A stretch of 64,000 bases of DNA from Gemmatimonadota bacterium. GTDB taxonomy: Bacteria > Gemmatimonadota > Gemmatimonadetes > Gemmatimonadales > Gemmatimonadaceae. Positions 49,419 through 60,188 of this stretch are shown here, in pieces; the first letter of the stretch is position 1, and every line of letters begins with the position of its first letter. The DNA lies in contig JAHFCT010000009.1 of NCBI GenBank assembly GCA_023249375.1, positions 1 through 64,000 of the forward strand, written 5' to 3'. The translations under genes were made by a program, and so were the position numbers. The notes under the pieces are model-generated. The model did no database searches. It was given only the letters and a program-made list of their open reading frames with translations, and was not told the DNA's origin.

Positions 49419-50588
49419 ATGGCCGCGGCACCGCAGGTTCCGTTTGACCGCATCCATGATCCGGTGCTTCGCCGCCTCGGCGAACAGGTCGCGGCCGGCA
49501 ATCGGCTGACCGCCGCCGACGGGCTCGCGCTGTACCGCAGCGCCGACCTCACGGGACTTGGCGTGCTGGCCGACGCCGTGAATCGCGCGAAGAATGGCGA
49601 CGTGGTGACGTTCGCGTCGAACCAGCACATCAATCCGACGAACATCTGCGTCCTGCGAAAGACCTGCGTCTTCTGCGGCTACGCACGACTGCCCAAGGAA
49701 GAAGGCGCGTACCGATACACCCTCGACCAGGTGCTCGGCGAGGCGGCGCACGCCGCCGACGGAATGACGCGCGAGTTCCACATCGTCGGCGGCCTCGACA
49801 TGAAGGCGGGGCTGGCCTACTACGAGGAGATGTTTCGCGCGCTCAAGGCCAACTTCCCGCACGTCCACATCAAGGGGCTGACGGCGGTCGAGATTGCGCA
49901 CATCGCGCGCATCGAGAAGATGTCCTGGCACGACGTGCTGGTAGCGCTCAAGGCGGCCGGGCTCGACACGATGCCGGGCGGCGGCGCCGAGACGTTCAGC
50001 GCCGCGGTGCGCGACCGCATCGCGGACAAGAAGCTCGCCGGCGCTGAGTACATTGGCGTGCACCGCACCGCGCACGAACTCGGCATTCGCACCAATTGCA
50101 CGATGCTGTACGGGCACGTCGAGACGCTCGAGGATCGGATGGAGCACTTGCAGGCGCTGCGCGACTTGCAGGACGAGACGGGCGGTTTCCTCGCATACAT
50201 TCCGCTCGCGTATCACCCCGATGACAACGAACTAGGCAAGGAACTCGGCCGCCAGGGGACCGCGACGACGGGATGGGATGACCTGCGCCAGCTCGCCGTC
50301 GGGCGGCTCTTCCTCGACAACTTCCAGCACGTGAAGTCGCACTGGATCATGGTCACGCCGTTCCTCTCCCAGGTGGCGCTGCACTACGGCGTCAACGACC
50401 TCGAGGGGACGGTGGTGCGCGAGAAGATCTATCATGCGGTCGGTGCGCACACCCCTCAGGGCATGTCGCTCGCCGCGCTGCTCACGCTCATTCGCGGCGC
50501 GGGCAAGGTGCCGGCGGAGCGCGATTCGTTCTATCGCATCCTGCGCACGAGCTTCGACGCGGAGCCGGTCGCCGCCGGAGTCGCCTGA
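49419..50588 (+). CDS. mqnE: Aminofutalosine synthase MqnE
   Basis: 389-aa radical SAM enzyme joining the MqnA product to SAM to give aminofutalosine in menaquinone synthesis. Family segments are NQHINPTNIC, FHIVGGLD, KGLTAVEI, DTMPGGGAETF and YIPLAYHPDDN. The cluster motif reads C77-X5-C83-X2-C86, two residues longer between the first cysteines than the usual CX3CX2C. Placement beside mqnA and mqnC supports the assignment. Confidence 0.93.
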   Translation: MAAAPQVPFDRIHDPVLRRLGEQVAAGNRLTAADGLALYRSADLTGLGVLADAVNRAKNGDVVTFASNQHINPTNICVLRKTCVFCGYARLPKEEGAYRYTLDQVLGEAAHAADGMTREFHIVGGLDMKAGLAYYEEMFRALKANFPHVHIKGLTAVEIAHIARIEKMSWHDVLVALKAAGLDTMPGGGAETFSAAVRDRIADKKLAGAEYIGVHRTAHELGIRTNCTMLYGHVETLEDRMEHLQALRDLQDETGGFLAYIPLAYHPDDNELGKELGRQGTATTGWDDLRQLAVGRLFLDNFQHVKSHWIMVTPFLSQVALHYGVNDLEGTVVREKIYHAVGAHTPQGMSLAALLTLIRGAGKVPAERDSFYRILRTSFDAEPVAAGVA

Positions 50589-51433
50589 TGCGCGTCGGCC
50601 GCATTCCGTATCTCAACTGCGCCCCGGTGTACGGCGCCGTCGACCGCGGCATCGTCTCGCTCGACGCCGAGCTGGTGAGCGGCGTGCCGTCCGTGCTGAA
50701 TCGGGGGATCGCCGAGGGAACGATTGACGTGTCGGTGGTGTCGGCCGTCGAGTATGCGCGCGAGGCGGGCAAGTATCTGTTGCTGCCCGATCTCGCCATC
50801 TCGTGCGACGGCCCCGTGCGCAGCGTCATGCTGTTCTCGACGCGTCCGGCGCATGAACTGGGTGGCGCGCAGGTGCTGGTGACGCGCAGTTCGATGACCT
50901 CGGTGGCACTGCTCGACCTGCTGTTTGAGCACGTGTGGAAGGCGGCTCCGGTGTTCGTCCCAGGCGACGCCGAGGCCGACGATCTGCGGCGCGACCAATC
51001 ACCGGTGGCGGCGCGGCTCGTCATTGGGGACGCGGCGCTCATGCTGCGTCACCGCGAGCACCCGGTGGCGGCGGCGCACGGGCGCGAGTACCCGTACCTC
51101 TACGATCTCGGCGCGGAGTGGAAGCGCTGGACGGGACTGCCGTTTGTCTTTGCGGTCTGGGTGGCGCGCCGCGAAGTGAATGCACGGCAGGCGCTGCAGG
51201 TGCATGGCGCGCTGATGGAGAGCCGCAACTGGGGGCTCGCCAATCTGGCGCGGATCGCGGCGGAGGCCTCGGGAGTGTGCCAACTGCCGGCGGCGGTCGT
51301 GCACGAATATCTCGCCGGCCTCGACTATGGACTTGGGCTTGAGTACCTGGAAGGACTCTCCGAGTTCTTCCGGCGGCTCGAGCTTGCGGGAAAGGTGCCG
51401 CAGGGCAAGCTCGTCTTCCTGCCGGCAGCGTGA
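50588..51433 (+). CDS. mqnA: Chorismate dehydratase MqnA
   Basis: 281-aa periplasmic-binding-protein-like enzyme making 3-enolpyruvyl-benzoate from chorismate, the first futalosine-route step. RIPYLNCAPVY near the start and the VSVVSAVEYAR, LLDLLFEH and GDAALMLRH regions fit. Overlaps mqnE as TGATG. Confidence 0.92.
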   Translation: MRVGRIPYLNCAPVYGAVDRGIVSLDAELVSGVPSVLNRGIAEGTIDVSVVSAVEYAREAGKYLLLPDLAISCDGPVRSVMLFSTRPAHELGGAQVLVTRSSMTSVALLDLLFEHVWKAAPVFVPGDAEADDLRRDQSPVAARLVIGDAALMLRHREHPVAAAHGREYPYLYDLGAEWKRWTGLPFVFAVWVARREVNARQALQVHGALMESRNWGLANLARIAAEASGVCQLPAAVVHEYLAGLDYGLGLEYLEGLSEFFRRLELAGKVPQGKLVFLPAA

Positions 51434-51457
51434 CAATGAAAGAGCGGGCGGTCCGCG

Positions 51458-52534
51458 GTGGACTGGCCCGGTGCGGCCCCCATTTTTCGCGACGCCGACA
51501 TGTCTGAACTTCAAAATCTCCTCGACCTGTACCAGCACGCGCCGCTCCTCGAGTTGGGTGCGCTCGCCGATGAACGGCGCCGCGCGCTGCATCCCGAGGG
51601 CGTGGTCACCTACATCGTCGACCGCAACATCAACTACACCAACGTCTGCGTGGCCGACTGCGGATTCTGCGCCTTCTATCGGCGCCCGAAGCACGGCGAA
51701 GGGTACACGCTGTCTTACGAACAGATCGGCGAGAAGATCGAGGAAACGAAGGCGCTCGGCGGCATCCAGATCCTGATCCAGGGCGGCCACAATCCGTACA
51801 TCCCGTTCGAGTGGTATCTGGAGCTCATCAAGTACATCAAGCGCCATCATCCCATTCATGTGCACGGCTTCTCGCCCAGCGAGGTGGATTTTTGGTCGAC
51901 GCTTTATCGAATGGATGCGCGCGAGGTGGTGCGTCAGCTGATCGCGGCGGGCCTCGATTCGATTCCGGGAGGCGGCGGCGAGATTCTCGTGCAGCGGGTG
52001 CGCGACATCGTTGCCCCCAAGAAGGCCGGCGCCGACCGCTGGCTGGAGATCATGGAGATCGCGCACCAGGAAGGGCTCAAGACGTCGTCGACGATGATGT
52101 TCGGCATTGGCGAGACGCTGGAGGAGCGCATGGAGCATCTCGTGCGCCTGCGTGACGTACAGGCGCGCACGGGGGGGTTCACCGCGTTCATCACGTGGCC
52201 GCTCCAGCCGGAGAACACGCCGACGCTCAGCCATCAGCCAAAGACCGACGCCGTGGAGTACCTTAGAACCGTGGCCTTTTCGCGGTTGGTCCTCGACAAC
52301 ATCCCCAACATCCAGGCCAGCTGGGTCACGATGGGCATGAAAGTGGGGCAGATCGCACTGTCGTATGGCTGCAATGACTTTGGATCGCTGATGATCGAGG
52401 AGAATGTGGTTTCGGCAGCAAACACCACGTACAGCACGACCACCGATGAGATCGAGCGGCTCATCACCGACGCCGGCTTCACGCCACGGCGCCGGCGGCA
52501 GGACTATCAGCTCATCGCGTCCGCCGCCGCATAG
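51458..52534 (+). CDS. mqnC: Cyclic dehypoxanthine futalosine synthase MqnC
   Basis: 358-aa radical SAM enzyme forming the spiro intermediate of menaquinone synthesis. The motif C64-X3-C68-X2-C71 lies in NVCVADCGFCAF; IQGGHNPYIPFEWY, HGFSPSEVDFW and GLDSIPGGGGEI are MqnC-like. GTG 51458 has an AAAGAG upstream; ATG 51500 would shorten the protein by 14 residues. MqnB and MqnD are not in the window. Confidence 0.93.
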   Translation: MDWPGAAPIFRDADMSELQNLLDLYQHAPLLELGALADERRRALHPEGVVTYIVDRNINYTNVCVADCGFCAFYRRPKHGEGYTLSYEQIGEKIEETKALGGIQILIQGGHNPYIPFEWYLELIKYIKRHHPIHVHGFSPSEVDFWSTLYRMDAREVVRQLIAAGLDSIPGGGGEILVQRVRDIVAPKKAGADRWLEIMEIAHQEGLKTSSTMMFGIGETLEERMEHLVRLRDVQARTGGFTAFITWPLQPENTPTLSHQPKTDAVEYLRTVAFSRLVLDNIPNIQASWVTMGMKVGQIALSYGCNDFGSLMIEENVVSAANTTYSTTTDEIERLITDAGFTPRRRRQDYQLIASAAA

Positions 52535-52548
52535 GAGGCAAGCGCTTC

Positions 52549-53499
52549 ATGGGTGTCCGGTTCGGATCAGGAGCACGCAAGGCCATCGATGCCGCGATGG
52601 TGGAATCCGAGCGTCACGGACTCGACCTGCCCAACTCGCTGCACCTGCTGCTGGGGATGCTGAAGACGCCCCGCGGCACGGCGGCGCAGATGTCCGCCAT
52701 GCTCGGCATGCCCGTGGAGCTGTTGGTGCGCGCCGTGGAATCGCGTTTGTCGGGGGCGGGCGCCATCGCGATGGCGGAGAGCGAGGATGCCGCCGAGGCC
52801 ATCCTGCGCGCGGCGGGAGAAGAGGCGGAGCGTCGCGGCGGTGGCGTCGTCACTGAGGGGGACATTCTGCGCGCGATGGGGCACAGCCCTGCCAGCGGCG
52901 CCGGTCGCGTACTGCAGGAGGCCGGTGTGACGCCTGCCCGACTAGACGAGCTTCCGCTCGACACCAGCGCCGACACGTCGACCGCGGCGCCGACTCGATT
53001 CACCGTCCGCGTGCGCACGGGTATCGGCTACGACTCGCACCGGTTTGCGCCGGGTGACGGAATTGTGCTTGGCGGCGTGCTCATTCCGTCGTCGCAGAAA
53101 CTGGTCGGGCACAGCGACGGCGACGCGGTGGCGCATGCGGTCACGGACGCGATTCTCGGCGGTGCAGGCGTTGGCGACATCGGAGAGATGTTCTCCGACA
53201 CCGACGCGCTGAACAAGGGGCGCGATTCCATCGAGATGCTGCATCTGGCGGTGGAGCGCGTACGCCTAGCCGGATGGACGCCCAAGCAAATCGATGTCAC
53301 GGTCATCGCCGAGGCGCCGAAAATTGGGCCGTACCGCGGGTCGATGCGCGAACGGCTGGCGCACGCGCTGGGCCTTCACGTGGCTGATGTCATGGTGAAG
53401 GGAAAGACCAACGAAGGCATGGGCTGGATCGGGCGCGGCGAAGGCATCGCGGCCATCGCGGTGGCGACGCTCAACTCCTTCGAGGTCGAGCACCGGTGA
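52549..53499 (+). CDS. ispF: Clp N-terminal domain fused to 2-C-methyl-D-erythritol 2,4-cyclodiphosphate synthase (IspF)
   Basis: 316 aa in one uninterrupted frame. Residues about 6-68 and 80-135 are two repeats of the ClpA/ClpC N-terminal (Clp_N) fold: ARKAIDAAMVESERHG, LHLLLGML, EEAERRGG, ILRAMGHS, GRVLQEAGV. Residues 136-154 are a Thr/Ala linker. Residues 155-316 are a whole IspF of normal length: metal ligands D162 and H164 in GYDSHRF, H196 in AHAVTDAIL, plus DVTVIAEAPKIGPY and KTNEGMGWIGRGEGI. IspF makes MEcPP in isoprenoid synthesis. A GTG at 53011 (residue 155) could start a free IspF but has no visible ribosome site. Confidence 0.93.
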   Translation: MGVRFGSGARKAIDAAMVESERHGLDLPNSLHLLLGMLKTPRGTAAQMSAMLGMPVELLVRAVESRLSGAGAIAMAESEDAAEAILRAAGEEAERRGGGVVTEGDILRAMGHSPASGAGRVLQEAGVTPARLDELPLDTSADTSTAAPTRFTVRVRTGIGYDSHRFAPGDGIVLGGVLIPSSQKLVGHSDGDAVAHAVTDAILGGAGVGDIGEMFSDTDALNKGRDSIEMLHLAVERVRLAGWTPKQIDVTVIAEAPKIGPYRGSMRERLAHALGLHVADVMVKGKTNEGMGWIGRGEGIAAIAVATLNSFEVEHR

Positions 53500-54119
53500 A
53501 CACCTTGATGGACTGGGTGGCCGCCCTTGACCTCTCCGCCCTGTACGCCCTGCTGGCTCTCACGGCGTTTATCGAGAGCATCTTTCCGCCCGCGCCCGCC
53601 GACGTGGTCGTGGCGCTCGGCGCATTTCTCGCGGCACGCCGCGGCGCGAGCTATCCGATGGTCGTTGCCTCCATCGTCAGCGGCAGCGCGATTGGCGCGA
53701 TGGTGATCTATGGCGCTGCGCGCCGGTTCGGCGCCGACTGGATGCACGCGCAGCTGCGTCGGCTGAAGCTCATCGGCGCGGAGGAAAAGCTGGAGCGCAT
53801 GTACGACCACTACGGCCTCGCCGCGCTCTTCGTCAGCCGGTTTGTTCCGGGCCTGCGCGCGGTGGTGCCCCCGATGGCCGGCGCCTTGCGCGTGCCGTGG
53901 TTGCGCACCGTGGTGGTGATCGCCTTCGCGAGCACACTGTGGTACGGCATTATCATCTGGATCTCGTTCCGCGTCGGCGACGACTGGGAACAGGTGCGCG
54001 CGACGCTGCACATCGTCGGACGGCGCGTCGGACTGACCGCCGTGGTGCTCATCGTGGCGCTCGCGTATGTGGGCCGCCGCCTGTGGCTTCGGCACCGCGC
54101 CAAGCATCCGCTGGCGTAG
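53496..54119 (+). CDS. DedA family membrane protein
   Basis: 207-aa polytopic inner-membrane protein. The signature ALFVSRFVPGLRAVVPPMAG sits at about 109-128 and EsIFPPAPADVV near 24-35. DedA proteins act in lipid transport and envelope homeostasis; flippase activity for some members is reported. GTG start overlaps the ispF stop by 4 nt. Confidence 0.88.
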   Translation: MNTLMDWVAALDLSALYALLALTAFIESIFPPAPADVVVALGAFLAARRGASYPMVVASIVSGSAIGAMVIYGAARRFGADWMHAQLRRLKLIGAEEKLERMYDHYGLAALFVSRFVPGLRAVVPPMAGALRVPWLRTVVVIAFASTLWYGIIIWISFRVGDDWEQVRATLHIVGRRVGLTAVVLIVALAYVGRRLWLRHRAKHPLA

Positions 54120-55030
54120 TGACCGACGCGGGCGATCCTCTCCGGCCATTTCTGCTCGAGCGATTCGCCGAGTTTCTGACGCTCGAGCAGGGCAGCTCTG
54201 CGCGCACGGACGAGAGCTACGCCCGCGACCTGCGGCGGCTCGCGGAGTGGAGCGCCGCGCACGGGGCGCCCGATCCGGCCGCGCTCAGTGCCACGCACCT
54301 GAGGGAGTACGTCTACTACCTCAAGGACCTGGGGCTGTCGCCGTCGTCGATTCGGCGCGGCGTGTCGGCCATGCATACGTGGTTCAAGTTCCTCATGGCC
54401 GAAGGCGTGGTGAAGGCGGATCCCAGCGAGCGACTGGAAACGCCGAAGAAATGGCGCACGCTCCCCGAAGTGCTGACGCCGGCCGAGGTGGAGAAGCTGC
54501 TCACGGCGATTCCGATTGACGAGCCGCTCGCCTTTCGCGATCGCGCGATGCTCGAACTCGCCTATGGGGCGGGTCTCCGCGTGGGCGAGTGGATCACCAT
54601 CAAGGTGAGCGACTTGATGCTCGACGCCGGCGTGGTCCGCGTCTTCGGCAAGGGCAGCAAGGAGCGGCTGGTCCCCGTGGGAGGAAGCGCGACGGGAGCG
54701 GTGGCGATCTACCTGCGCGAGCTGCGCCCTCGTTTGGAACGCGGCAAGGGCGCGGGCGTACTCTTCCTCAACGCGCGTGGTGCGCCGTTGAGCCGAATGG
54801 GCGCCTGGAAGATTCTTCGGAAGTACGTCACGCTGGCCGGCATCACCAAGCTCGTGACGCCGCACACGCTGCGCCACTCGTTCGCCACGCATCTGCTCGA
54901 AGGCGGCGCCGATCTGCGTTCCGTGCAGGAAATGCTGGGGCACGCCGACATCGGCACCACCCAGATCTACACCCACGTCGACCGCGAGTACCTGCGATCG
55001 GTGCACAAGCAGTTCCATCCCAGGGGATAG
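54119..55030 (+). CDS. xerD: Site-specific tyrosine recombinase XerC/XerD
   Basis: 303-aa recombinase that resolves chromosome dimers at dif. The full catalytic set is readable: R154, K178, H249, R252, H275, Y284. The SAM-like N-terminal domain spans about 8-95. XerD-like rather than phage integrase by the EMLGHADIGTTQIYTHV end. GTG start overlaps the dedA stop by one base. No dif-like site was found in the window. Confidence 0.92.
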   Translation: MTDAGDPLRPFLLERFAEFLTLEQGSSARTDESYARDLRRLAEWSAAHGAPDPAALSATHLREYVYYLKDLGLSPSSIRRGVSAMHTWFKFLMAEGVVKADPSERLETPKKWRTLPEVLTPAEVEKLLTAIPIDEPLAFRDRAMLELAYGAGLRVGEWITIKVSDLMLDAGVVRVFGKGSKERLVPVGGSATGAVAIYLRELRPRLERGKGAGVLFLNARGAPLSRMGAWKILRKYVTLAGITKLVTPHTLRHSFATHLLEGGADLRSVQEMLGHADIGTTQIYTHVDREYLRSVHKQFHPRG

Positions 55031-55073
55031 TGGGCTGGCGGCGCCGAACTCCGAAGGCGATTAGGTTCCGCTC

Positions 55074-55667
55074 GTGATCCTCGTCATCGACAACTACGAC
55101 TCCTTCACCTACAACCTCGTCCAGTATCTGGGCGAGATGGGTGAGACGCTGCGCGTCGAGCGCAACGACGCCATCGCCGTAGACGACGTCGCGGCCATCG
55201 CGCCCGCCGCCATTGTGCTGTCGCCCGGCCCGGGCACGCCGGCGGAGGCGGGCATTACCGTGCCGGTGATCACGCGCTACGGCGCACGAATCCCGATACT
55301 GGGCGTCTGTCTCGGCCACCAGGCAATTGGCGAGGCATACGGCGGGCATGTCATCAGGGCGCCGCGCGGCGTGATGCACGGCAAGACGTCGGACGTCCTG
55401 CACGACGGCACCGGGCTCTTTGACGGGCTGCCGTCTCCGCTGCGGGTGATGCGCTACCACTCGCTCGTTGTGGAGCACGGCACGCTGCCATCGTGCCTCG
55501 AGATCACCGCGCGGGCCGCGGATGACGCCACGGAGATCCACGCGTTGCGGCACCGCAGGGATCCCGTCTGGGGCGTCCAGTTTCATCCGGAGTCGATCCT
55601 CACGCAGGAAGGGAAGCGGATGCTCGCCAACTTCCTCCGGCTCGCGCGCGCGGGCGCGCCGTCGTGA
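55074..55667 (+). CDS. trpG: Anthranilate/aminodeoxychorismate synthase glutamine amidotransferase subunit
   Basis: 197-aa class I amidotransferase. It starts with IDNYDSFTYNLVQYLG, has the nucleophile C79 in GVCLGHQAIGE and the catalytic His/Glu in FHPESIL. No trpE or pabB is next to it, so it may serve tryptophan, folate or both. GTG start. Overlaps the next gene by 4 nt. Confidence 0.92.
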   Translation: MILVIDNYDSFTYNLVQYLGEMGETLRVERNDAIAVDDVAAIAPAAIVLSPGPGTPAEAGITVPVITRYGARIPILGVCLGHQAIGEAYGGHVIRAPRGVMHGKTSDVLHDGTGLFDGLPSPLRVMRYHSLVVEHGTLPSCLEITARAADDATEIHALRHRRDPVWGVQFHPESILTQEGKRMLANFLRLARAGAPS

Positions 55668-56848
55668 AGCATCTGCGCCGCCTGCTCGTCGCGCTCGGGG
55701 TCGCGCTGCCGCTGGCCGCGCTGGTCTTCTTCTTCGTCGTGGCCCGCGTGGTTGGCGGGCGCATGAATAGGATCGACGAGTCCAAGGCGATCACCGTCTC
55801 CGAGCGCGCGCTGAAGCTGCACCAGACGCTGCGCATCGCCGACCTGCACAACGACTTGCTCCTCTGGGACCGCGACCCGCTGCAGCTGGGCTTTTCGGGG
55901 CACACCGACGTCACGCGGATGGTGGAAGGCAACCTCGCCGTGGAGGTGTTCTCAACCGTCACCAAGACGCCCAAGGGGCAGAACTACGACCACAACAGCG
56001 CCGCCTCTGACAACATCACGCTGCTCGCCGTGGCGTCGCGCTGGCCGATCCGCACGTGGAACAGCCGTCTGCAGCGGGCGCTGTACGAGGCGTCCAAGCT
56101 CGACCACGCCGCCGGGATTTCCGAGGGACGGCTCGTGCTCGTGCGCACGGCCGCCGACTTGAAGAAGGCGCTCGAGTTCCGGGCCGGAACGCCGGGGATC
56201 AAGCCCGTCATCGGCATCCTCAACACGGAAGGACTGCAGGCGCTGGACGGCGACGCCGCGAATGTCGACACCCTCTTCGCGCATGGTTTCCGGATGGCGG
56301 GACTCGCGCATTTCTTCGACAACGAGTTTGCGGGCTCGGCGCATGGCGAGTTGAAGTCCGGCCTCACGCCGCTGGGCGTCGCGGCGCTGCACCGGATGCA
56401 GGCGCTCGGCATGCTGGTGGATCTTGCCCATGCCTCGCCCAAGGCGTTTGACGAGGCGCTCGCCATATCGACACGGCCGCTGGTGGTATCGCATACCGGC
56501 GTTCAGGCGACCTGCAAGGGACCGCGCAATCTCACCGACGATCAACTGCGGGCCCTCGCGCTGCACGGGGCTCTGATTGGCATCGGGTTCTGGGACGGCG
56601 CCGTGTGCGATGCATCGCCACGCGCCATCGCGCAGGCCATTCGCCACGCGGTGGACGTGGCCGGACTCGCGCATGTGGCGCTGGGCTCTGACTGGGATGG
56701 CGCTACGACCGTGGCCTTCGGCGCCGACGACATCAGCCAGGTAACCGAGGCGCTGCTGCAGGCGGGGTTTTCGGAAGACGAGATTCGTGCCGTCATGGGC
56801 GAGAACGCCATCCGCTTCCTCTTGGAAAACCTGCCGCCGTCTGCGTAG
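55664..56848 (+). CDS. Membrane dipeptidase, peptidase family M19
   Basis: 394 aa. A single N-terminal hydrophobic helix (about 7-29) anchors it or acts as a signal. The binuclear zinc enzyme shows ADLHNDLLLWDRD, NTEGLQAL, HFFDNEFAGSAHG, VDLAHASPKA, VSHTGVQA and LGSDWDG. Hydrolyses dipeptides, possibly D-amino-acid-containing ones, outside the membrane. Confidence 0.9.
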   Translation: MKHLRRLLVALGVALPLAALVFFFVVARVVGGRMNRIDESKAITVSERALKLHQTLRIADLHNDLLLWDRDPLQLGFSGHTDVTRMVEGNLAVEVFSTVTKTPKGQNYDHNSAASDNITLLAVASRWPIRTWNSRLQRALYEASKLDHAAGISEGRLVLVRTAADLKKALEFRAGTPGIKPVIGILNTEGLQALDGDAANVDTLFAHGFRMAGLAHFFDNEFAGSAHGELKSGLTPLGVAALHRMQALGMLVDLAHASPKAFDEALAISTRPLVVSHTGVQATCKGPRNLTDDQLRALALHGALIGIGFWDGAVCDASPRAIAQAIRHAVDVAGLAHVALGSDWDGATTVAFGADDISQVTEALLQAGFSEDEIRAVMGENAIRFLLENLPPSA

Positions 56849-56941
56849 CTTCCAGTTGTCTTCGTGACGGACTGCCCCCGCCGTATTGGCCGACGCGAAG
56901 GGCATCCTGCATCCACCCATACACATCTCCTGGAGCATCCC

Positions 56942-57574
56942 GTGACCGTTCGCATTGGCGACGAAGCCCCCGACTTCACCGCGGACACCACGCAGGGCCG
57001 AGTCCACTTCCACGACTGGAAGAAGGGCAGCTGGACCATCCTCTTCTCTCATCCGCGCGATTTCACGCCCGTCTGCACGACGGAACTCGGTACGGTGGCG
57101 AAGATGATGCCGGAGTTTGTGGCGCGGAACACGAAGGTGATTGGCCTCTCGGTTGATCCCCTCGAATCGCATCACACGTGGGAGAAGGACATCGGCGAAG
57201 TCATGGGCACGGCCGTGAACTTCCCGATGATCGCGGACCCCAATCGGGCCGTCGCAATGCTGTACGACATGATTCACCCGAACGCCAGCGACACGGCCAC
57301 CGTCCGCTCGGTCTTCATCATCGGACCCGACAACAAGGTGAAGCTGTCGCTCACCTATCCGGCGTCGGCGGGCCGCAACTTCGACGAGATCCTGCGCGTG
57401 CTCGATGCGTTGCAGCTCACGGCCAAGTTCCCGGTGGCGACACCGGCCAACTGGCGCCCGGGCCAGGACGTCATCGTCGCGCTCTCGATGAGTACGGAGG
57501 ATGCGCGAAAGACCTTTGGCGATGGCGTGAAAGAGCTGAAGCCATATCTGAGAACGACGCCTCAGCCCAAGTAG
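56942..57574 (+). CDS. 1-Cys peroxiredoxin (Prx6-like)
   Basis: 210-aa peroxidase reducing hydrogen peroxide and alkyl hydroperoxides. The only cysteine is C45 in HPRDFTPVCTTELG, so no resolving cysteine exists in the chain. GTG 56942 follows CTGGAG. A longer frame upstream has no conserved residues. A strong terminator follows. Confidence 0.93.
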   Translation: MTVRIGDEAPDFTADTTQGRVHFHDWKKGSWTILFSHPRDFTPVCTTELGTVAKMMPEFVARNTKVIGLSVDPLESHHTWEKDIGEVMGTAVNFPMIADPNRAVAMLYDMIHPNASDTATVRSVFIIGPDNKVKLSLTYPASAGRNFDEILRVLDALQLTAKFPVATPANWRPGQDVIVALSMSTEDARKTFGDGVKELKPYLRTTPQPK

Positions 57575-57593
57575 AGGCGACCGCGGCGTTTCG

Positions 57594-57620
57594 AAGGGGT
57601 TCGGCGCTCGCCGGCCCCTT
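57594..57620 (+). terminator. Intrinsic terminator after the peroxiredoxin gene
   Basis: AAGGGG (57594-57599) pairs with CCCCTT (57615-57620), and an inner GGCG/GCC extends the stem. TTGCT follows, so the run after the stem is short but T-rich. Confidence 0.75.
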
Positions 57621-57658
57621 TTGCTCGTATGACCTCCAGAAAATCTGCAAAAAGAGGC

Positions 57659-57690
57659 CCCGAGATCACTATCCCTATCGCATTCTCGGG
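57659..57690 (+). other. Second hairpin in the kdsB leader
   Basis: CCCGAGA (57659-57665) and TCTCGGG (57684-57690) form a 7-bp stem with an 18-nt loop, 64 nt before the kdsB TTG. Its place in the leader, after a separate terminator, suggests an RNA structure controlling kdsB, or a second terminator. Confidence 0.45.
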
Positions 57691-57753
57691 CCCCAGCCAT
57701 ATATTGCGTGGCGTGGATTTTGCATCTACGACCTCGCTTCCGGGGGGTGCCGG

Positions 57754-60185
<2,432 letters not shown>

Positions 60186-60188
60186 ATC

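Noticed and set aside
53496-55030. Mobile element around the tyrosine recombinase
   Set aside because: The recombinase is XerC/D-like, sits in a housekeeping run and has no flanking repeats or cargo.
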